This document shows, one piece after another, positions 12,470-24,700 of a DNA stretch of 64,000 bases (within the stretch, counting starts at the first letter, position 1; the number at the start of each line of letters is the position of its first letter). A program made the translations under genes and the position numbers. Origin of the DNA: Mya arenaria (Eukaryota; Mollusca; Bivalvia; Myida; Myidae); NCBI RefSeq assembly GCF_026914265.1, contig NC_069132.1, positions 69,020,993 to 69,084,992 of the forward strand. Reading direction: 5' to 3'. The notes below the pieces were generated by a model. It was given only the letters and a program-made list of their open reading frames with translations. It was not told where the DNA came from and made no database searches.

Positions 12470-14135
12470 TTTTTGCATAAATATTTATATCAGACATCTA
12501 TAAGGAAGATTTAAATAAACTGTTCTCCTTTAATAAATTATTGAGATAACGTTTGCATTCCTTTAACAAAGCTTAATTCTTATAGAGAGTGTGTCACATT
12601 TCTATCACGGGTTTATACTCTTGCATACTTGTCATTTGGTGTATGCTGCTTGTGTGTGTTGTTATCTCTCTTTACTGGCTTTCACAATACGAATGTAAAA
12701 CTGAATTTAAGATAAAATAGAAAAAAAAAAAAACAAAAAAAAAAACAAAAAAAAAACAACAACGATGGAATAAAAATAAATAGCTCTATTATTTTAAGAA
12801 TAATTTTAACACTGGTTAGTTCAGTTGTTTGTGTATGCAATGAACCAATGTTTCTAAAACACTATATGGAAATTTTGATAGTAGACAATGTGTTTAAAAC
12901 GTTAATACATAGTACAGTTGCACATTCAGTTTTACACATCAAATTTTTATACATCAATAGTGAAAAATAGCCGTCGCAACCAAGAATCGAGCTCGGATCT
13001 CTAGATTGCCTGTCAATTCCATAACCGCCCTGCGGCGGCTGATTTTGTGTTTTAAATTTTATTTTCTTAAATATCAATATAGATCATACGTATATTGATA
13101 ATTTGATAATGTATACAAAAGTCGTGTACCGAAATAAATCATGAGAATTAAAGTATTTGAGTTTTCTGTTTTGGGTTTTAGTTGAGAAAAGGGGTAATAA
13201 ATGTTAGGTGGTAGAAGATGAAGTTCAAAGAAGATCAAGAAGGATTACTGTTAATTCATTGAAGTAAATTATTTAAAAAGAAAACAACAGCATTTGCAGT
13301 AATTAAGAACTGGTCTTATTGGGAATACATTATTGCCAATGCAAAGATGATGAAAATTTATAACAATTGACATACTAAGGTCAAATTTACATGTAATTTC
13401 ATTAGGATCTACTTTACTGTTTCATAACAATATGCTGTACTGTTTGCTGAAATGATCAATTGTCTTGCCAAATTTTCTTTCATTTTATCTCAACGATCGT
13501 CATGTATGCATGAACACGTTTATTTCCTGTCGATGATCAAAGTTCATTAATAGTATATATAAATATGTTGAACGTTTTATCTGAAATAAGTTTATGTTAT
13601 GTTCTGTTCTTTCATGCTGTCAAGTAAATATATTTACGGTTTTAAATTGTATTGTTACATTGTATACCCTGTGATGACGATTAATCAAAACCTTCTACGT
13701 TTCAATTAAACGAATAAAGGCCCCCTGAAAGAAACAAATGTTTGTAAACCAAAGCTTTGTTCCTCAAATTGAAATAAGTGAAGGGTATTTAACCAAACAA
13801 ATGAGTTTAGTAAATACAATAAATTAACCACTTTAACTACCAGCTTTGATGTACAATTTAATTAAGACTAGTTTAACAAATTAATGTGTAAACTATCTGT
13901 TTACCGGTTCGTGTATTTTTACAAAGATTTTCTTTCTTGTACGCTGTTCGCAACGTATAAGTTTTTTTTATTATACCATGAACACTATAAAAAACACTAT
14001 AACAATACCACCAGGAGACAAAACGAATACACTGTTTTAAATCACAATGGTAAGGTCACTCGTTCACTAAAAAGCGGACACATAACGACAGAAAACAACA
14101 ACAACACGACTTAACGTGCATTAAATGTATTTATA
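12470..14135. other. Non-coding stretch with an A-rich run
   Basis: There is an A-rich simple repeat at about 12719-12760 and otherwise no recognisable gene. A possible tRNA-like remnant on the minus strand at 12965-13035 is listed separately. Confidence 0.5.
12965..13035 (-). repeat. Possible tRNA-derived SINE remnant
   Basis: Read on the minus strand this short GC-richer block has a B-box-like GCTCGATTC and complementary ends around GCCG and CGGC. The A box is not convincing and no full cloverleaf can be drawn, so this is a weak call. Confidence 0.3.
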
Positions 14136-14140
14136 TATAG

Positions 14141-15075
14141 TTACACCTTAACTTCCATTTCTTATTTGAACTGCCTTTCGGCTATTGCGCCTATGTTCCG
14201 ATGAACGGAACATTTTCGGATGTTCGGATTGCGAATCATCGCATAACAATATACACGTAATTCAAAAACTGTTTATCTTGTTATTGTTTGTTTGGTGTCA
14301 GCAGGCCCCGAAAACCTTAAATCGCAATGCTTAAAAGTGTTAATTTATGATATATTAAATGTGTTGTTGGCATTAGTGTCCTTTGGATTCCCCACACTTT
14401 AACATCCCAACTGCGTGCATACCCCGATAATGCTATCAATTCCACAATTCATTCCTATGGTGGCATATAACTGCCGTAAAGTCATCACCTGTTAATGTTC
14501 GCGTATTGTTTCGTGTTATCCACTTAATTCGCGGAAAATATCTACCTATCTATAGTTAATATTCGCGTTACGTTTTTGGTATGATACATATCAAAAGACT
14601 TAAAACAGGCTTGAAAGTGCCCAGAACTGGCACCTATGACCCGTTTTAGCTGTACACCACAAATAGGTTAACTAGTTATGGTTAGTGAATTCCACTTAAT
14701 AAGTAACATACTAACTGGTTAACGTAATACGATTCGTGTTACCACTTAGCTATAAATGCATTCCAGATTCAGGCGCTAACAGATTATCTAGTTATGGTTT
14801 GCGAATTCCACTTTATGACTGACATACTATCTGGTTAACGTATTAAGATTCGTGTTACCACTTACTAAGAGAAATATGCAAATCATAAGTAGATAACAAG
14901 TTGTATAAATATATTTAGAGAAAAGCTGTAACACGAATCTATTACGTTAACCAGTTAGTATTTTACTTATTAAGTATAATTTTTTAATCAACACTTTTAA
15001 GCATTGCGATTTAAGTTTTTCGGGGCCTGCTGACACCATACCCGAACGTTGAAGGTTATAGGTGTTAAATGTAAT
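14141..15075. mobile_element. Inverted-repeat element, about 0.9 kb, non-autonomous
   Basis: A strong inverted repeat pairs 14294-14345 with 14985-15042: both arms carry GTGTCAGCAGGCCCCGAAAA and then AATCGCAATGCTTAAAAGTG. Weaker outer arms (TTACACCTTAACTTCC at 14141 against GAAGGTTATAGGTGTTAA at 15053) extend it. Inside, a segment of about 85 bp ending GATTCGTGTTACCACTTA occurs twice in direct order (14668-14755 and 14785-14870) and once inverted (14923-14980). No reading frame is present. The left 330 bp match an element in an intron of gene B at 47950-48395 in the opposite orientation. Confidence 0.7.
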
Positions 15076-15079
15076 AATA

Positions 15080-15700
15080 TCGCTAAAACAAAAATTAGCT
15101 ACAGAGACTGAAGTTCATTACATTAACGAAAATATCGTCAAATGTCCTTTATTATGCTTAAAACAGAATCGGTCATGGATAAAATGTTGCATTTCTTCTT
15201 TGGTATGTTTTAATCATTTATAATTTGAGTGTTACCTTATACATAAATTTATACATTTCTCTTGATAATTTGTTATTTGTGAAGCCAGTTTACCGCTTTC
15301 GACATACTGGATTCGCATAAAAATGAAGGCATTCGGGTGTCCCTATACGTGTTTTTTTATGACAGCTTAAATTGATATTTATGAGCCGATGTTCAAACCT
15401 GGTCAGCTTCTTCGTTTAAAATCATTTATAATGTTATCGGCATCGTTAGCAATTATTTCTGCGGGGTCTATCCCATGAACAAATACGTTGAAGATACAGT
15501 AGGTATTTAGTCATGTTTGTGAAGGGGGTTATCATTTAATCACAATATTCATTTTGGTGAACAGAATTCAGCTCGAAGGCGGGTTGATATATTTGGAATC
15601 CTTACACAGTTGTCCAAGTCATCCAAATGCGTCAACGTGATTTGTTCTGCCGAAGAAGGTTTTGTGATGGGATCAACCAGCCAATCTGTGGTTTGAGAGA
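15080..15700. other. Upstream flank of gene A
   Basis: No coding sequence is visible. A CCAAT motif (AGCCAATC) lies near 15680, about 45 bases before the TATA box, as expected for a promoter-proximal region. Confidence 0.45.
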
Positions 15701-15726
15701 CACTTAGTTTGCGGTTACAAAACGTT

Positions 15727-15734
15727 TATAAAAG
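15727..15734 (+). promoter_or_regulatory. TATA box of gene A
   Basis: TATAAAAG lies 39 bases upstream of the start codon. A start of transcription about 30 bases downstream would leave a 5' leader of only about 15-20 bases. The paralogous gene B has a similar TATA box. Confidence 0.6.
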
Positions 15735-15772
15735 AGATTAAATGAAGATTGAATAAGCATCACCGATACAAA

Positions 15773-18700
15773 ATGGTAAGAATATATTTTCTCTAGTTTG
15801 CACCTTTTTGTTATTCGAATTTAATGTTTTGTATGTAAAATACAATTTAAATAAACTAGACTGTAATTATACTGATCTGCATACATGTATTTTAGTTTAT
15901 GCTTTCTTTTCATCAAAGCTCTTTGATCTATAAGCCTTTACAGACAGCTTGAAAAAACCTTGCAAAGCATATATCAATTCATGTATTATTGGTTTAAACA
16001 GTATTTATTTAGAGAAACAATATCAAAAAATAGTACAACATGAGGCATAATCAAACATGTACATCTTTGATATTTTTGCAGTATGGTTAACATACAAGCA
16101 TAAGAAGAAAAATATATTTTTGTTCTGCTATAACTGCAACTTACAGCGTCCGGCCGAAAGTAATATGTAATCAGTTTAGAATGACTTGTATTTCCAGTTC
16201 TACAGAAGACTTGTCGTTGTCATCCTTGCAACTCTGATAGCAGGTGTCCGAGGTGCTGCCAGTAAGTTGCTATTTCAAGTTGTTTTTCTGTTACAGTATT
16301 CCCTTTGAAATTGACTTTTTTATTGATTATAATTATACCTTTATTATAACATTAATGAAATTAAAACAAATACATAGTACAATATACAATTCTTTTTTGT
16401 GGGTTGTTTATATCTATATATTAATTACAGATGGATACGGAATTGCCTGTGTAAGTGGAACCGATACATGTTCCGTTTCTGGCACGGCTTGTATTGACGA
16501 TGGAACAAGCACCTCGACTAAGAATTCGAAATGTCTGTGTAATGGAGACTATGTTGCCAATGCAGCAGTCGATGCCTGTGTGAAGAGTATGTGTTTTATA
16601 ACCAATGCCTTTCAATGAAAAACATTAAAATTTATAAAGGGACTTTATGTTATTTGCATACAAAAAAAAACGTACCTAATAATATTATTTAATCCTATAC
16701 ATTTATGCGAAATTGTACCAAATTGAAAACAGGCGGGACCTGATATTCCACCCCTATAACTAATGTCGAATTACATATTTTTTTTTTTAGAGTTTGGAAA
16801 GACGTGTTCTGCCGACGCCGACTGTTTATCGTTTGGGACCTGCTCAACAACATGTGCGTGTAGTATCGGATATGTGGCCAGCAAGGACAGCACGAAGTGT
16901 CTTGGAAGTAAGTACTCTTGTATATATATATACTTTTTAAATCAGTTTGTGTAAAATTAAGAGGGGTTGAGCGAGCGAGCACAACTAGTCATTAAGATGT
17001 TACACACGATATTCCAACGGGCTTAGATTATTTTCCTCGGGTTGGGATCATTATTATGACGTCATGCATGTTAAGCTGTAAAACTGAAAGATAAACGTGA
17101 GGTAAATTGGAGGCCAATATGCACTCTCATGTCAGCATGCGTAAGATGCATCCAGTGAATACGATTGGTTGATACGACTAATGTGAACATGTTTAACATT
17201 TTAATTTGAGATGATGTGAAAACGTATAGTTAACGGCATCAGTAATGCAGAATGTTTGGACATAACAATCTATTCCATACAAATCATTTCAGTTTCATCT
17301 ACGAGTATTAAAAATGTTTTTCATCAGGGGCGTACCTGAAGAGTGTATAATGTACACCGATATACTTAAGCAAGGTGTAGACATGTTTGGCCTAAGTATA
17401 TGATATCATGATGGAACAGGAGGAGTGTCCCATCCCGTATGAAAATGTTGAAGACTGCCTTTATGAAGCAAATATTTAGTTATTTTAACAAATAACTTTA
17501 GTCAGTGAAAAGTTTCTTGTTTCTACATACCATAAGTCTTCGATTTGAATTCCTGATTTAGAGCTTTCCTAGTCAGAGGTACTAGAATATGCGTGGGTTC
17601 GCCCTTATTTTGACAATGTCCGGAATCAAAATATGCGAGTATTCAAAAAAAGTGTTATTTTACAAAGGTCAACTGCTTGTGTTTAACGTGTTTTTGCAAA
17701 ACATTTTACTAAACATTTTTTTTATCTACATATCATATATTGAACGCTTTTACACATATTTTATAATTGAAATCTTGGAATCAATCACTAGCAGTATGAT
17801 GATTATTTTGTCATTAAGTTAGACTTTATTCTCAGTGTATATGCTTTATTGCTATATATTTTATTCATTTTAATAAGTAATTGGTTTTAAAATTACGAAC
17901 CAAAAAACGTAACACCCTCGTACCTACAGATGTTGGGTCAGCCTGCAATGTGGTTGGCAATTGCTTGGCAAACGGTGCTTGTACATCCAGTGTATGTGCT
18001 TGTGCAACAAATCATCATGCCAGCGCGAACAAAACTGTCTGCTACAAAGGTACGTCTTTTTCAGAAAGCACCACAGGATCTCAATTGATCGGATTTTGTT
18101 ATATTTTTTTTATCTGACTATAAAACGCAGCGCTATAGCCATGTTCTCTTAAGTTAAAAGTATAGTTTAAAATACATATCTTGAGGTTTGTTTTGGTATC
18201 TGTTTATATTACATTCGATTTAAACTATATCTCATCAACAGAACGTTGCCGTTTTATTATCAATGAAACGATTTTCTTATCTCAGTTACATTGACGACTG
18301 TCACTAGTTACATAAACCATTGTTTCAGATATTGGACAAGCCTGTACGGCTGCCACAGACTGTGACTCGGCTATGGGTGCTATATGTGACCTAAATGCTG
18401 CATCCGCTACTTGCAAACTCGGTAATTAAGCGCTATTCAGCCTTATGTTAGTACACATGTGTCTCACTCGTTTCGTTCTTTTAATTATATCTTCGTTGTC
18501 ATAACATTTGTCTTTCTAAATGCTAAAAACTATATGAATACTAGACCGTTATGTACAATGAGCATTGACTAACTGAAAAGCTTGTTACGGCTGCAGTCTT
18601 TGTTTTAATGATTTTGGATAAGGTCGCTATCTTTCCTGGGTGTTTGAGACTAATGTCTTAATTATTGTACGATAGGAGTCAAGTACAAGTGTCAAGAGTA

Positions 18701-21700
18701 TGTGTTTTATTAGCAATGCCTTTCAATGAAAAGCATTAAATTTTATAAAGGAACTCGATGTTATTTGCAAACAAAGAACGTAACTAATAATATTATTAAA
18801 TCCTATACATTTATGCGAAATTGAACTAAACTGAAAGCAGTCAGGACCTGAAATTCCAACCCGATAACTAATGTCGAATTACATATTCATTTTTTAGAGT
18901 TTGGAACGACGTGTTCTTCAACCTCCGAATGTTTATCGTATGGGACCTGCTCAACAACATGTGTGTGTAGTATCGGATATGTGGCCAGCAAGGACAGCAC
19001 GAAGTGTCTTGGAAGTAAGTACTCTTGAATATATACGTTTTAAATCAGTTTGTGTGAAATTAAGAGGGACTGAGCGAGCGCTTACTAGTCATTAAGATGT
19101 TACACAATATGTTCCATTGGGCTAAGATTATTTTCCTCGGGTGGGGATCATTATAATGACGTCATGCATGTATAGTTGTAAAACTGAAAGATTAACGTGA
19201 GGTAAACTGGAGGCCAATATGCGCTCTCATGTCAGCATGCGTTATATGCATCCAGTGAAAACGATTGGTTGATACGACTAATGTGAACATGTTTAACATT
19301 TTAATTTGAGATGACGTGAAAACGTATAGTTAACGGCATCAGTAATGCAGAATGTTTGGACATAACAATATATTCCAGACAAATCATTACAGTTTTGTAT
19401 CTACGAGTATTAAACATGTTTTTCACCAGGGCGTACCTGAGGAGTTTAAAATGTACACCGATATACTTAAGCAAGGTGTAGACATGTTTGGCCTCAATAT
19501 ATGATATCATGTGGGAACAGGAGGAGTGTCCCATCCCGAATGAAAGTGTTGAAGACTGCCGTTATGAAGCATTCCGCAGGTTTCTTAATGGGGCTGTACT
19601 CCGTATGATGAAATAGTGAAAAAAAAATGTCGAAAAATGACATAAACTTGGTATCGATGTGTACAATGTATTGAAACTTACTAACTGAAGTACCACATAG
19701 TTTACAATTAATTTATTTTTCGCAGTTTGATCGTATTTTTCCATTAAAAAAGAGAACTAGGTATTTCTAACTAGTACAATTCATTCCTTATGAGTGATTG
19801 GCTAGTTGATGTTATCACGTGATATTACCAAGTTAGGTATATAGCTTACATATTCCAACAGTTTAGGGTAAGCCTTCGTAGCACAGTGGATACAACACTG
19901 TACTGCAATTTCGGCGACACCGGTTCGAACCCGGTCTCCGACTCGATTTTTGTTTTACATTTTGGTATTTTTTTACAATTATGATAACAAAGAGTAAAAC
20001 ATTTTATTAAATAATTGTCCTGAGATTCGTAACAGAAAAAAACTATTTTTGGTGCAAATCTGGTGTACAGTCCCTTTAATGCAAATATTTAGTTCATTTA
20101 ACAAATAACTTTAATCAGTGAAAAGTTTTTTTTGTTTTTACATACCATAAGTCTTCGATTTATATTCCTGATTTAGAGTTTTTCTAGTCAGGGGTACTAT
20201 AATATGCGTACGTTCGCCCTTATTTTGACAATGTCCGGAATCGAAAAAATGCGAGTATTCAAATAAAGTGTTATTTTACAAAGGTCAACTGCTTGTGTTT
20301 AACGTGTTTATGCAAAATTGCAAAACATTTTACTAAACATTTTTTTATCTACTTATCATATATTGAACGCTTTTACACATATTTTATAATTTAAATCTTG
20401 GAATCAATCACTAGTAGTATGATGATTATTTTGTCATTAAGTTAGACTTTATTCTCAGTGTATATGCTTTATCAAAATATATTTTATTCGTTTTGATAAG
20501 TAAGTGATTTCTGAAAGGAATCATATTTAAAAAATGAATTTAAAAACGTAAATACCCGCATGTCTACAGATGTTGGGTCAGCCTGCAATGTAGTTGGCGA
20601 TTGCTTGGCAAACCAAGTGTATGTGCTTGTGCAACAAATCATCATGCCAGCGCGAACAAAACTGTGTGCGACAAAGGTACGTTTTTTTCAGAAAGCACCA
20701 CAGAATCTAAATTGATCAGATTTTGTTATATTTTTATCTGACTATAATACGCAGCCCTACAGCCATGTTCTCTTTTGTTAAAAATATAGTTTAAATTTCA
20801 TATCTTGATGTTTGTTTTGGTATATGTTTAAATTACATTCGTTTTAAACTATATCTCATCAACATACAAAAAGAAAGAACGTTGCCGTTTTATTATCCAT
20901 GCAATAATTTTCTTATGTCAATTCCATTGACACCTGTCACCAATTAGATTATCCATTGTTTCAGACATTGGACAAGCCTGTACGGCTGCCACAGACTGTG
21001 ACACGGCCATGGGTGCTATATGTGACCTAAATGCTGCATCCCCTACTTGCAAACTCGGTAATTAAGCGCTTGTCAGCCTTATGTTAGTATAAATGCGTCT
21101 CATTCGTTTCGTTCTTTTAATATCTTTGTTGTCATTATAACATTTGTCTTTCTAAATGCTAAAAACTATATGTATACTGGACCGTTACAATGAACATTGA
21201 ATGACTTAAAAGCTTGTTACGGCAGTCTTTGTTTTAGTGGTCTTGGATAAGGTCGCCATCTTTCCTGGGTGTTTGAGACTAAAATCTTAATTATTGTACG
21301 ATAGGAGTCAAGTACAAGTGTCAAGAGTATGTGTTTTATAACCAATGCCTTTCAATGAAAAACATTAAAATGTATAAAGGGACTCTATGTTATTTGCATA
21401 CAAAAAATGTAACTAATAATATTATTTAATCCTATACATTTATGCGAAATTGAACTAAACTGAAAACAGGCGGGCCCTGAAATTTCACCCCGACAACTAA
21501 TGTCGAATTAATATTCATTTTTTTTAGAGTTTGGAAAGACGTGTTCTTCCACCGCCGAATGTTTATCGTATGGGACCTGCTCAACAACATGTGCGTGTAA
21601 TACCGGATATGTGGCCAGCAAGGACAGCACGAAGTGTCTTGGAAGTAAGTACTCTTGTATATATACTATTTAAATACTTTTGTATAAAATTAAGAAGAAC

Positions 21701-24700
21701 TGAGCGAGCGCTTACTAGTCATTAAGATGTTACACACGATGTTCCAATGGGATTAGATTATTTTCCTCGGGTGGAGAACATGATTATGACGTCATGCATG
21801 TTAAGTTGTAAAACTGAAAGATAAAAGTGATGCTAATTGCAGGCCAATATGCTCCCTCATGTCAGAAGCCTCAATCAGTGAATACGATTGGTTGATACGA
21901 CTAATGGGAACGTGTTGAACATTTTGATTTGACATGAGGTGAAAACGTATAGTTAACGGCATCAGTAATGCAGAATGTTTGGACATAACAATCAATTCCA
22001 GACAAATCATCACAGTTTTGTATCTACGGGTATTAAAAATGTTTTTCATCAGGGACGTACCTTAAACATTTATAATGTACACCGATATTCTTAAGCAAGG
22101 TGTAGACATGTAAAAGTATTTCATTTGTGTATATGCTTTATCGCTATATATTTCATTCGTTTTGATAAGTAATTGGTTTTAAAAAATGAATCTAAAAACT
22201 TAATACCCTCGTGTCTACAGATGTTGGGTCAGCCTGCTTGGTTGTTGGCAATTGCTTGGCAAACGGTGCTTGCACATCCAGTGTATGTGCTTGTGCAACA
22301 AATTATCATGTCAGCGCGAACAAAACTATCTGCTACAAAGGTACGTCTTTTTCAGAAAGCACCACAGAATCTCAATTGATCGGATTTTGTTATATTCTTC
22401 ATCTGACTAGAATACACAGTGCTTCAGCCATGTTCTCTTTAGTTAAAAGTATAGTTTGAATAACATATCTTGATGTTTGTTTTGGTATATGTTTAAATTA
22501 CATTCGTTTTAAACTATATCTCATCAACATACAAAAAGAAAGACGTTTCCGTTTTATTATCCATGCAAAAAAAATCTTATCTCGATTCCACTGACACCTA
22601 TTACAAGTTACATTATCCATTGTTTCAGACATTGGACAAGCATGTACGGCTGCCACCGACTGTGACACGGCTATGGGTGCTATATGTGACCTAAATGCTG
22701 CATCCGCTACTTGCAAACTCGGTAATTAAGCGCTAGTCAGCCTTATGTTAGTACACATGTGTCTCACTCGTTTCGTTCTTTTAATTATATCTTCGTTGTC
22801 ATAACATTTGTCTTTCTAAATGCTAAAAACTATATGAATACTAGACCGTTATGTACAATGAACATTGACTAACTAAAAAGCTTGTTACGGCTGCAGTCTT
22901 TGTTTTAATGATTTGGGAGAAGGTCGCTATCTTTCCTGGGTGTTTGAGACTAATGTCTTAATTATTGTACGATAGGAGTCAAGTACAAGTGTCAAGAGTA
23001 TGTGTTTTATTAGCAATGCCTTTCAATGAAAAGCATTAAATTTTATAAAGGAACTCGATGTTATTTGCAAACAAAGAACGTAACTAATAATATTATTAAA
23101 TCCTATACATTTATGCGAAATTGTACTAAACTGAAAACAGGCGGGCCCTGAAATTCCAACCCGATAACTAATGTCGAATTACATATTTATTTTTGTTAGA
23201 GTTTGGAAAGACGTGTTCTTCCACCGCCGAATGTTTATCGTATGGGACCTGCTCAACAACATGTGCGTGTAATACCGGATATGTGGCCAGCAAGGACAGC
23301 ACGAAGTGTCTTGGAAGTAAGTACTCTTGTATATATACTTTTTAAATCAGTTTGTATAAAAATAAGAAGAACTGAGCGAGCGCTTACTAGTCATTAAGAT
23401 GTTACACACGATGTTCCAATGGGCTTAGATTATTTTCCTCGGGTGGAGAACATGATTATGACGTCATGCATGTTAAGTTGTAAAACTGAAAGATAAACGT
23501 GAGGTAAATTGGAGGCCAATATGCACTCTCATGTCAGCATGCGTAAGATGCATCCAGTGAATACGATTGGTTGATACGACTAATGTGAACATGTTTAACA
23601 TTTTAATTTGAGATGATGTGAAAACGTATAGTTAACGGCATCAGTAATGCAGAATGTTTGGACATAACAATCAATTCCAGACAAATCATTACAGTTTTGT
23701 ATCTACGAATATTAAAAATGTTTTTCATCAGGGGCGTACCTGAGAAGTTTAAAATGTACACCGATATACTTAAGCAAGGTGTAGACATGTTTGGCCTAAA
23801 TATATGATATCTGATTGGAACAGGAGGAGTGTCCCATCCCGAATGAAAATATTGAAGACTGCCGTTATGAAGCATTCCGCAGGTTTCTTAAAGGGGCTGT
23901 ACTCCGTATGATGAAATAGTGAAAAAAAGAAAATTGTCGAAAAATGACATAAACTTGGTATCGATGTGTACAATGTATTGAAACTTACTAACTGAAGTAC
24001 CACATAGTTTACAATTAATTTATTTTTCGCAGTTTGTTCGCATTTTTCCATTAAAAAAGAGAACTAGGTATTTCTAACTAGTACAATTCATTCCTTATGA
24101 GTGATTGGCTAGTCGATATTATCACGTGATATTACCATGTTAGGTATATAGCTTACATATTCCAACAATTTAGGGTAAGCCTTCGTAGCACAGTGGATAC
24201 AACACTGCACTGCAATTTCGGCGACACCGGTTCGAACTCGGTCTCCGACTCGATTTTTGTTTTACATTTTGGTATTTTTTTTACAATTATGATAACAAAG
24301 AGTAAAACATTTTATTAAATAATTGTCCTGAGATTCGTAACAGAAAAAACTTTTTTTGGTGCCAATCTGGTGTACAGTCCCTTTAATGCAAATATTTAGT
24401 TCATTTAACAAATAACTTTAATCAGTGAAAAGTTTTTTGTTTTTACATACCATAAGTCTTCGATTTATATTCCTGATTTAGAGTTTTTCTAGTCAGGGGT
24501 ACTATAATATGCGTACGTTCGCCCTTATTTTGACAATGTCCGGAATCGAAAAAATGCGAGTATTCAAATAAAGTGTTATTTTACAAAGGTCAACTGCTTG
24601 TGTTTAACGTGTTTATGCAAAACATTTTACTAAACATTTGTTTATCTACAAATCATATATTGAACGCTTTTACACATATTTTATAATTGAAAGCTTGGAA

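Larger units (their letters stand above)
18690..21318 (+). repeat. Gene A tandem unit U2
   Basis: The unit has exons at 18898-19014, 20570-20676 (broken) and 20965-21057. It starts with a short remnant of the 3' end of gene A exon 3 (TGTCAAGA followed by GTATGTG). It carries the TTAA-flanked insertion with a tRNA-like module. Its first intron matches U4 better than U1 or U3. Confidence 0.85.

Noticed and set aside
18901..19095. Open frame of 64 codons overlapping module exon A, repeated at 21531 and 23203
   Set aside because: It is the same exon read in the wrong frame and running into the intron. The phase-1 frame gives the cysteine pattern.
19868..19945. Working tRNA-Cys gene
   Set aside because: The A and B boxes are good, but the acceptor stem does not pair, and the block lies inside a transposon-like element that was duplicated with its host unit.
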